DNA from: Bacillota bacterium
GTDB lineage: Bacteria; Bacillota; Clostridia; Acetivibrionales; DTU013
DNA length: 7,545 bases
Direction of reading: 5' to 3'
NCBI GenBank assembly: GCA_023409615.1
Contig: JAEYRF010000032.1
Span: forward strand, 1 to 7,545
Shown piece by piece: positions 1-5,857 of this stretch. The position numbers and the translations under genes are program-made. The first letter of the stretch is position 1. Every line of letters starts with the position of its first letter. The notes beneath the pieces are model-generated. The model worked only from the letters and a program-made list of their open reading frames with translations, did not search any database and was not told the DNA's origin.

Positions 1-87
1 AATTCATTGAGCAGCGTTACCCTGGAGGAACTGGTTTCTGAAGCGGAAAAAAACAAAGACAGCAACGCGATGATGTTCTATATCTGA
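1..87 (+). CDS. C-terminal end of an unrecognised protein (5' truncated by the window)
   Basis: Frame 1 is open from the first base to a TGA at 85-87 and encodes 28 residues ending in NAMMFYI. The other two forward frames close within about 40 bases, and a strong rho-independent terminator follows 45 bases after the stop, as expected for the end of a real gene. The visible tail is hydrophilic and acidic/lysine-rich (LEELVSEAEKNKDS) with a short hydrophobic end, like a helical C-terminus. In many Clostridia gpr lies near rpsT and holA, but this tail does not resemble the lysine/alanine-rich end of ribosomal protein S20, so I do not assign it. The reading frame is likely right; the function cannot be told from 28 residues. 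Confidence 0.55.
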   Translation, partial: NSLSSVTLEELVSEAEKNKDSNAMMFYI

Positions 88-132
88 TCTAGGCGAATAT
101 TTAAAATTTGTCCGGATATTATTCATACATTC

Positions 133-167
133 AAGCGAAAAGTATAATGCTTTTCGCTTATTTTTTT
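133..167 (+). terminator. Rho-independent terminator after the partial gene
   Basis: A perfect 10-base-pair stem, AAGCGAAAAG (133-142) with CTTTTCGCTT (150-159), closes a 7-base loop and is followed by A and seven T residues (161-167). It lies 45 bases after the stop of the partial upstream gene and 71 bases before gpr, so it should isolate gpr from upstream transcription. The other strand has only a weak T-run on its exit side, so it is mainly a plus-strand terminator. Confidence 0.85.
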
Positions 168-190
168 GCCATGATTGTGGAAAGCTATAT

Positions 191-219
191 GTATAAAAAT
201 ATTACAATAGTGCATTAGA
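191..219 (+). promoter_or_regulatory. Candidate forespore (sigma-G/sigma-F type) promoter of gpr
   Basis: GTATA (191-195) and CATTAGA (213-219) are separated by 17 bases. In Bacillus the forespore factors use a GNATA-like -35, and sigma-G uses a -10 close to CATNMTA, which CATTAGA matches at six of seven positions. Germination protease genes are known to be transcribed in the forespore by sigma-F and sigma-G. The terminator just upstream means gpr needs its own promoter in this short gap. The predicted start near 225-226 leaves only about 13 bases before the ATG, which is tight, and the region is AT-rich enough for chance matches. This is a weak call. Confidence 0.3.
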
Positions 220-238
220 AAGGATAAGAGAGAATAAA

Positions 239-1240
239 ATGGCCGGATTGAAGAGTGTAAGGACAGATTTGACGCTTGAGGCTCATGAACTGCTGCAGGA
301 GCAAGCTTTGAGGGAAAAAAATGAAAAGCAGGGTATTCCCGGCGTAAGGCTCGAGAATGCAGGAGATGATGTGATTAAAATCACCAGAGTAGTTGTGGAT
401 ACTCCTGCCGGCGAAAAAGCTATAGGAAAACCTATGGGGAACTATATCACGCTGGAGATCCCCGGGCTGAGAGATAATGATCAGGAGCTGTATGAGAACA
501 CCTGTAAAGCTCTTGCGCAGGAGCTGACAGGTATATTAAAGCTTGGAGAAAAGACAATGACACTTGTTGTGGGCCTGGGCAACTGGAATGTGACACCGGA
601 TGCACTTGGACCAAAAGTAGTTTCGAGTATGATGGTCACACGACATTTGCTGGAGTATCTTCCGGAGCAGGTAGACGAAGGAGTGAGGCCCGTTTGTGCG
701 GTTGCGCCCGGTGTTCTCGGAATCACCGGAATCGAGACCGGAGAAATCATCCGAGGGATTATTGAGCGAGTAAAGCCGGATTATGTGATTGCCATTGATG
801 CTCTTGCCTCGCGAAAAATGGAGCGTGTCAATACGACCATCCAGATTGCCGACACAGGAATATCACCGGGTTCGGGAGTAGGAAACAAGCGTATGGAGTT
901 GTCCAGGGCAACGCTCGGGATACCGGTTATAGCTATCGGAGTACCGACAGTGGTTGATGCGGCTACAATGGCTAACGATACTATCGACCTCGTTCTTGAC
1001 AGCATGATCGAGCAGGCGCCTCAAGGCACTGAATTTTACAATATGATGAGGAGTATCGACAGGGACGAGAAACATGCCATGATCCAGCAGGTACTGGAGC
1101 CTTATGTAGGCAATCTGATAGTAACACCAAAGGAAATCGATGAGGTAGTCAAAAAGATTGCAAAAGTTATAGCAAATGGTCTTAATATAGCGTTGCATCA
1201 GGGAATTACTCTCAATGATGTTAACCGATATGTGAATTGA
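239..1240 (+). CDS. gpr: Germination protease GPR (spore endopeptidase, peptidase family A25)
   Basis: GPR cleaves the alpha/beta-type small acid-soluble proteins that coat spore DNA, starting their breakdown in the first minutes of germination and supplying amino acids for outgrowth. It is made as an inactive zymogen in the developing forespore and loses a short N-terminal propeptide by self-processing. The protein has 333 residues, close to clostridial homologues and shorter than the roughly 370 of Bacillus. Family landmarks are SVRTDLTLEA near the N-terminus (6-15), the glycine-rich VGLGNWNVTPDALGP (111-125) and VIAIDALASR (183-192). The aspartates at 121 and 187 correspond to the catalytic Asp127 and Asp193 of B. 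megaterium GPR, with the same 66-residue spacing. ATG 239 is the only possible start, because the frame is stopped at 194 with no start codon between. The Shine-Dalgarno GAGAG (228-232) is weak. An upstream terminator and a downstream hairpin suggest a single-gene unit. spoIIP, the usual next gene in many relatives, is absent here. Confidence 0.96.
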   Translation: MAGLKSVRTDLTLEAHELLQEQALREKNEKQGIPGVRLENAGDDVIKITRVVVDTPAGEKAIGKPMGNYITLEIPGLRDNDQELYENTCKALAQELTGILKLGEKTMTLVVGLGNWNVTPDALGPKVVSSMMVTRHLLEYLPEQVDEGVRPVCAVAPGVLGITGIETGEIIRGIIERVKPDYVIAIDALASRKMERVNTTIQIADTGISPGSGVGNKRMELSRATLGIPVIAIGVPTVVDAATMANDTIDLVLDSMIEQAPQGTEFYNMMRSIDRDEKHAMIQQVLEPYVGNLIVTPKEIDEVVKKIAKVIANGLNIALHQGITLNDVNRYVN

Positions 1241-1301
1241 TAAATGGTTGCAGAATTTATTCAATCGACGGGAAAACCTTTCTATTAGACGAAAAATAAC
1301 G

Positions 1302-1307
1302 TATAAT
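1302..1307 (+). promoter_or_regulatory. Candidate -10 box for the M50B-ligA unit
   Basis: A perfect TATAAT lies 62 bases after the gpr stop and 72 bases before the start of the M50B protease gene. A 17-base spacer would place the -35 at 1279-1284, which reads TTTCTA and matches TTGACA poorly, and there is no TG extension. Transcription from here would begin near 1314 and run through the hairpin at 1338-1354 before the coding region. The position makes sense for a promoter separating gpr from the next two genes, but only half of the promoter is convincing. Confidence 0.3.
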
Positions 1308-1337
1308 TTAAGGTGTTGTTTTTATGTTTTATTTTGA

Positions 1338-1359
1338 GGAAGCATGCTGCTTCCCTTTT
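1338..1359 (+). terminator. Short hairpin with T-run, possible gpr terminator or leader attenuator
   Basis: GGAAGC (1338-1343) pairs with GCTTCC (1349-1354) around a 5-base loop, followed by C and four T residues (1356-1359). A six-pair stem with a four-base T-run is at the weak end for intrinsic termination. It is the only such structure between gpr and the M50B protease gene, so it could end the gpr transcript. If the TATAAT at 1302 is a real promoter, the same hairpin would sit in the leader of the M50B-ligA transcript. Confidence 0.45.
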
Positions 1360-1378
1360 CATTATGGGGGTCTAAAGT

Positions 1379-2116
1379 ATGAAACAGCAGGGTAGATATT
1401 TAATCATCCTTGTAGCGATGATTGCACTTTGGAACACGGTTGTGATAAAGCCATTAAAGATTTTTGCAGTATTCTTGCATGAACTTGGCCATTCTGTCAT
1501 GGCCGTCATATTTGGAAATGGCATTAGAGGTTTTCGAATAAATCTGGATGAGAGCGGGTATGCACTGACGCTCCCCAAGAGTGAGTTTTCAGCCTTTCTG
1601 ATTGCCAATGGCGGTTATCTGGGCAGTGTGCTGTTTGCTCTTATGATACTCGGACTGAAAAGGACTGCTGTAAAAAAGTATATACTCGGAGCGTCCGCTA
1701 TCTTATTGCTGGGTGTCTCGATTGCATACGGACATTCGATTTTTACTATCATCTATGCCGCTATATTTGCGGGAATCGTCCTGCTGCTTTATATGCTGCA
1801 TAACGACAAGGTGAACGACTGGGTTATAGACATTCTTGGTATTTGCAGTGCCGCCTATGCGGTATATGACACCTTTGTTGATACAATCCTGCTTCAAATC
1901 AATCTGCGGCTGCAATGGTTCCGCGGCTGGAAACCGGAACAGCCCCTTACAGATGCTGTGCAGCTTCAGAAGATGACTGGTATACCTGCAGTTGTCTGGG
2001 GGATCATATGGTTCTCAATCGCCTGTAGCGCATTATATTACATGATCCTTGGTGCAAAGAAGTCCACCAGAGCCAGAAAGTCAACTGGATCAAGAGGTAA
2101 AAAGCAATCGGCATAA
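1379..2116 (+). CDS. Integral membrane zinc metalloprotease, M50B-like family
   Basis: This 245-residue protein has about seven hydrophobic segments (approximately 6-23, 27-48, 71-93, 101-118, 120-140, 147-174 and 202-224) and ends in a basic Ser/Thr/Lys/Arg-rich tail (226-245). HELGH at 34-38, inside the second segment, is the HExxH zinc site of intramembrane metalloproteases: two zinc-binding histidines and the catalytic glutamate. NGGYLGS (77-83) and the late TDAVQLQKMTGIPAVVWG segment (191-208) resemble conserved blocks of the M50B-like family. The third zinc ligand is uncertain; Asp164, Asp168 and Asp192 are candidates. It lacks the PDZ domain of RseP and does not look like SpoIVFB. Family members have no well-defined substrate, so the function is unknown. 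ATG 1379 follows a GGGGGT ribosome binding site (1366-1371). The gene ends 24 bases before ligA with no terminator between, so the two are probably co-transcribed. The family is fairly sure and the protease activity is inferred. Confidence 0.85.
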   Translation: MKQQGRYLIILVAMIALWNTVVIKPLKIFAVFLHELGHSVMAVIFGNGIRGFRINLDESGYALTLPKSEFSAFLIANGGYLGSVLFALMILGLKRTAVKKYILGASAILLLGVSIAYGHSIFTIIYAAIFAGIVLLLYMLHNDKVNDWVIDILGICSAAYAVYDTFVDTILLQINLRLQWFRGWKPEQPLTDAVQLQKMTGIPAVVWGIIWFSIACSALYYMILGAKKSTRARKSTGSRGKKQSA

Positions 2117-2140
2117 ATCAGCAGGAGGTGCATAAGCAGT

Positions 2141-4096
2141 ATGGATAAGCTTAAGATGATGAAGGAAAAAATAGATGTACTCAATCGTGCGGCAAAAGCC
2201 TATTACCAGGAAAACAGTGAGATCATGTCCAATTTTGAATATGATAAGCTTTATGATGAGCTGCTGGAACTTGAGAAGGAGATCGGGATTGTGCTTTCAA
2301 ACAGTCCATCCCGACAGGTTGGGTATGAACTGCTTACAGGGCTGCCAAAGGAACGCCATGAAAAACCCATGCTGTCTCTGGATAAAACAAAGGACATGGC
2401 AGTGCTGAGGGACTGGATTGGCGACAAGGCCGGCCTGCTTTCATGGAAGCTGGACGGGCTTACAATCGTTTTATCCTATGCCGGAGGAAAGCTTGAAAAG
2501 GCTGTCACCAGAGGCAACGGTGAGGTTGGTGAGGTTGTCACCAATAATGTCAAAGTGTTCAGAAATGTTCCATTAAGTATTTCATATAAGGGAAATCTTG
2601 TCTTGAGAGGTGAAGCTGTCATTAGTTATTCCGATTTCGAAAAAATTAATGATGAAATAGAGGATGCCAACACAAAATATAAAAACCCGAGAAACCTATG
2701 CAGTGGTTCTGTCAGACAGCTGAATAATGAGGTGACAGCCCAGAGAAATGTTAACTTCTATGCATTTTCACTGGTGCGAACAGATGGGGTTGATTTTGAA
2801 AATTCCAGAGAAGCTCAACTAAAATGGCTGAGTTCTCAAGGATTTGATACTGTCGAATATAAAAGAGTTGATGCAGATAATATTATAGATACGGTTGCAT
2901 GGTTTGCAGAGCATATCGACAAGATCGGAATCCCATCGGATGGATTGGTTCTTTCCATGGATGATATACGTCATGGTGAATCCCTTGGTGCAACGGCAAA
3001 GTTCCCGAGGGACTCCATTGCCTTTAAATGGCGTGACGAAATTAAAGAGACAAAGCTCCTGGAAATAGAGTGGAGCGCATCGCGCACCGGGCTGATCAAC
3101 CCAGTCGCAATATTTGAACCTGTCGAACTGGAGGGGACTACCGTCAGCAGAGCGAGCCTTCACAATATCAGCATAATGCAGGAGCTTGAGATAGGATTGG
3201 GGGATACTATCTGTGTGTATAAGGCAAATATGATAATTCCTCAAATATCCGAAAACCTTACAAGAAGCGGCAACCTGGAGATACCTGTGAATTGTCCAAT
3301 ATGCAGCGGAGTAACTCAAATCAAGCAAAACAATGATGTCAAATACCTGTATTGTACAAATGAGGATTGTCCGGCGAAGCAGATCAAATTATTCACACTG
3401 TTTGTCAGCCGCGATGCAATGAACATCGATGGCTTATCGGAGTCAACCATTGAAAAGTTCATTGCTCATGGATTAATAAGAGAGCCGGCTGACCTGTTCA
3501 ATATTGACCGATATAAGGAAAAGATCATCGGGATGGAAGGGTTCGGCGAGAAATCATACAGCAAATTAATATCGGCTATCAATAAAGCAAGGAAAACGAC
3601 GCCGACCAGATTGCTTTTTGGTTTAGGCATATCAAATGTAGGGCTATCCAATGCTAAGCTGATCTGCCGGAAATTTTCTCATCAATGGGATGAAATACAG
3701 AATGCCACATATGAGCAACTGACCGAGATCAGCGGGGTAGGAGATGTGATGGCGGAAGCGTTTGTCAAGTATTTTAAAGATGAAAAGAACATAAGGATTG
3801 TAGCAGATATCCTGGATGAAATTGAATTTGAAGAGATACAAACAGCTGGGAATTCTCAGCTGTTCGAGAACAACACATTTGTTATAACCGGCTCTCTAAA
3901 CCACTTCATCAATCGGGAAGAACTTATTGCGGTCATAGAGGAAAAAGGCGGCAAGGTGACCGGATCGGTGACCTCAAAGACCAATTATCTAATCAATAAC
4001 GACAGTCAATCCAACTCGTCAAAAAATAAAAAAGCCAGGGAACTTGGCATCAGTATCATTACTGAGGATCAGTTCCTTGACTGGCTAAACAGTTAA
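2141..4096 (+). CDS. ligA: NAD-dependent DNA ligase LigA, divergent variant
   Basis: LigA seals 3'-OH/5'-phosphate nicks in duplex DNA using NAD+, during Okazaki fragment joining and repair. All domains are present in 651 residues: Ia NMN-binding helices (about 1-60), nucleotidyltransferase (about 65-300) with the adenylated lysine Lys103 in KLDG (103-106), OB fold from RTG (315-317) to about 375, a four-cysteine zinc finger (Cys385, 388, 405, 410), helix-hairpin-helix repeats (about 425-560) and a BRCT domain (about 572-651). Compared with E. coli LigA recalled from memory, it retains Tyr22, Tyr35, Asp36, Lys115, Asp117, Arg136, Glu173, Arg200, Arg208, Asp285, Lys314, Arg333 and Thr334. However, His23 is Tyr22, Asp32 is Asn31, Glu113 is Ser101, Asp138 is Asn126 and motif IV Lys290 is Ser272. 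Arg277 also has no clear arginine. I recall similar ligases in Lachnospiraceae, so this is probably a lineage variant and not decay; the frame is intact and well conserved to the end. The start follows a strong AGGAGGTG (2123-2130). The gene ends at a terminator shared with glnS. Confidence 0.95.
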   Translation: MDKLKMMKEKIDVLNRAAKAYYQENSEIMSNFEYDKLYDELLELEKEIGIVLSNSPSRQVGYELLTGLPKERHEKPMLSLDKTKDMAVLRDWIGDKAGLLSWKLDGLTIVLSYAGGKLEKAVTRGNGEVGEVVTNNVKVFRNVPLSISYKGNLVLRGEAVISYSDFEKINDEIEDANTKYKNPRNLCSGSVRQLNNEVTAQRNVNFYAFSLVRTDGVDFENSREAQLKWLSSQGFDTVEYKRVDADNIIDTVAWFAEHIDKIGIPSDGLVLSMDDIRHGESLGATAKFPRDSIAFKWRDEIKETKLLEIEWSASRTGLINPVAIFEPVELEGTTVSRASLHNISIMQELEIGLGDTICVYKANMIIPQISENLTRSGNLEIPVNCPICSGVTQIKQNNDVKYLYCTNEDCPAKQIKLFTLFVSRDAMNIDGLSESTIEKFIAHGLIREPADLFNIDRYKEKIIGMEGFGEKSYSKLISAINKARKTTPTRLLFGLGISNVGLSNAKLICRKFSHQWDEIQNATYEQLTEISGVGDVMAEAFVKYFKDEKNIRIVADILDEIEFEEIQTAGNSQLFENNTFVITGSLNHFINREELIAVIEEKGGKVTGSVTSKTNYLINNDSQSNSSKNKKARELGISIITEDQFLDWLNS

Positions 4097-4108
4097 GCAA
4101 ATTGTTGT

Positions 4109-4144
4109 GGATAGGTGTCTTGCACCTATCCTTTATCCTTTTTT
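4109..4144 (+). terminator. Rho-independent terminator of ligA in the convergent gap
   Basis: GGATAGGTG (4109-4117) pairs perfectly with CACCTATCC (4123-4131) around a 5-base loop. Downstream on the plus strand come TTTATCC and then six T residues (4139-4144), so it should end ligA transcripts 13-50 bases after the stop. The T-rich part already lies in the last codons of glnS. On the minus strand the same hairpin begins two bases after the glnS stop but is followed by ACAACAATTT, a poor U-tract, so it may protect the glnS 3' end more than terminate it. Confidence 0.78.
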
Positions 4145-5827
4145 CATTTCTTTACCCCAAGAATCCTTGAGTCCGACGGTTCTGTTAAAAACAAGCTTAT
4201 CTGATGTTGAGTCCTGGTCAGTACAGAAGTAGCCCATACGCAGGAACTGGTAGTGATCACCCGGTTTCGTGGAAGCAAGGCTTGGTTCCAGCTTGCAGTC
4301 GGTCAATACCTCAAGAGATGACGGACTGATGATGGAGTGCAGGTCTTCTGCAGCGCCGGGATCCTGTTCTGTAAAGAGGTGGTCGTACAGACGCACTTCA
4401 GCGTTAATGGCATGAGTAGCGGATACCCAGTGCAGTGTTCCCTTAACCTTACGCCCATCAGGCGAGGAACCGCCTTTTGATGCAGCGTCGTATGTGCAAT
4501 GGAGCTCGGTGATATTTCCGGAAGCATCCTTGATAAAGCTTTCACACTTAATGAAGTATGTGTTCTTCAGACGCACCTCGTTTCCCGGGTAAAGCCTGAA
4601 GTACTTCTTTGGAGGATCCTCCATGAAATCATCCTGCTCGATATAAAGCTCACGCGAGAATGGGACCTTCCTTGTGCCCATATCCGGATTTTCCGGGTTG
4701 TTCTCAACGTCGAACCACTCTACCTGATCTTCCGGATAATTATCAATAACGACCTTCAATGGACGTAAAACGGCCATGATCCTCGGTGCATCGGTGTTCA
4801 TATCCTCGCGGACGCAGTGTTCCAGCAAAGCATAATCCACCATGCTGTTAGTTTTAGCAACGCCGATACGGTCACAGAAATCTCTGATAGAGGCGGGAGT
4901 GTAGCCTCTTCTTCTCAGGCCGGACAATGTGGGCATTCTGGGATCATCCCAACCCGATACGATCTTCTCGTTTACAAGCTGCAGCAGCTTTCTCTTGCTC
5001 ATCATTGTGTACGCCAGGTTCAGCCGTGCAAATTCAATCTGGCGTGGTCTTGAATCAAGACCGGCATTGTTTACGACCCAGTCATACAGCGGCCTGTGAT
5101 CCTCATATTCCAAAGAGCAGAGAGAGTGAGTTATATTCTCGATCATATCTTCAATTGGATGTGCAAAGTCATACATGGGATAAATGCACCATTTGTCGCC
5201 AATGCGGTAATGTTCCACGCGCATGATACGATAAATTACAGGATCTCTCATGTTTATATTTGGAGAGGCCATGTCGATCTTTGCACGGAGTACTCTTGAA
5301 CCATCAGGAAACTCTCCTGCCCTCATACTTTCAAGTAGATTCATGTTTTCCTCAACAGAACGATTTCTGTAGGGGCTTTCTTTTCCCGGTTCTGTAAGGG
5401 TGCCCCTATATTGGCGAATCTCGTCCGCACTCAGGTCACACACGTATGCAAGGTCGTTTTTAATTAATCTGACAGCACATTCATACATTATGTCAAAATA
5501 ATCGGAGGCATAATACAAATTGTCCCACTGGAAGCCAAGCCACTTGATATCCTCTTGCATAGATTCCGCATATTCAACATTTTCCTTTATTGGATTGGTA
5601 TCGTCATAACGTAAATTGCAGCGGCCGTTGAATTTCTGTGCGGCTAGAAAGTCGATGCATAGCGCTTTTGCATGTCCAATGTGAAGGTAACCGTTGGGCT
5701 CTGGCGGGAAACGCGTTATGATGGCGTTCTTGTCAACCTTTCCACTCAAAATATCTTCATTTATAAAATCGTAAATAAAATTGGAACCATTATCCGATGT
5801 TGTGGCATTTATTAACTCGTCAGCCAT
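4133..5827 (-). CDS. glnS: Glutaminyl-tRNA synthetase
   Basis: GlnRS is a cytoplasmic class I synthetase that joins glutamine to tRNA-Gln. The 564 residues align almost without gaps to E. coli GlnRS (about 554) as I remember it, with a slightly longer N-terminus. The HIGH motif is in PPEPNGYLHIGHAKA (41-55) and the KMSKS-type loop is MSKR (276-279). Asp75 in RYDDTNP and Tyr219 in YPMYDF match the glutamine-recognising Asp66 and Tyr211. GWDDPRMPT and SGLRRRGYT (292-310) are also typical. The C-terminal two-barrel anticodon-binding region (about 350-560) is complete, ending in the family block VFNRTVGLKDSWGK. ATG at 5825-5827 follows GGAGGA (5834-5839, minus strand) at 6 bases. It lies 30 bases behind gltX and probably shares its promoter. 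Bacterial GlnRS is considered an ancient acquisition from eukaryotes, and many Firmicutes lack it and use GatCAB instead. Its presence implies direct charging of tRNA-Gln here. Confidence 0.97.
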   Translation of the reverse strand: MADELINATTSDNGSNFIYDFINEDILSGKVDKNAIITRFPPEPNGYLHIGHAKALCIDFLAAQKFNGRCNLRYDDTNPIKENVEYAESMQEDIKWLGFQWDNLYYASDYFDIMYECAVRLIKNDLAYVCDLSADEIRQYRGTLTEPGKESPYRNRSVEENMNLLESMRAGEFPDGSRVLRAKIDMASPNINMRDPVIYRIMRVEHYRIGDKWCIYPMYDFAHPIEDMIENITHSLCSLEYEDHRPLYDWVVNNAGLDSRPRQIEFARLNLAYTMMSKRKLLQLVNEKIVSGWDDPRMPTLSGLRRRGYTPASIRDFCDRIGVAKTNSMVDYALLEHCVREDMNTDAPRIMAVLRPLKVVIDNYPEDQVEWFDVENNPENPDMGTRKVPFSRELYIEQDDFMEDPPKKYFRLYPGNEVRLKNTYFIKCESFIKDASGNITELHCTYDAASKGGSSPDGRKVKGTLHWVSATHAINAEVRLYDHLFTEQDPGAAEDLHSIISPSSLEVLTDCKLEPSLASTKPGDHYQFLRMGYFCTDQDSTSDKLVFNRTVGLKDSWGKEMKKG

Positions 5828-5857
5828 GTCAAATCCTCCATTTTCATTCCTAATAAT

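Noticed and set aside
143..148. Perfect TATAAT upstream of gpr
   Set aside because: It is the loop of the terminator hairpin, and no -35 lies at a usable distance: the nearest TTGTCC (108-113) is 29 bases away.
863..1264. 133-codon open frame on the minus strand across the end of gpr
   Set aside because: It is antisense to the conserved GPR C-terminal half, and its product resembles no family I recognise.
2819..3328. 169-codon open frame on the minus strand inside ligA
   Set aside because: It lies antisense to well-conserved nucleotidyltransferase, OB-fold and zinc finger coding sequence, and its translation resembles no protein family I recognise.
2141..4096. The ligase as a decaying pseudogene because of its missing active-site residues
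   Set aside because: The frame is intact over 651 codons, all four zinc cysteines and the catalytic lysine remain, and the C-terminal BRCT domain is well conserved, which indicates selection.
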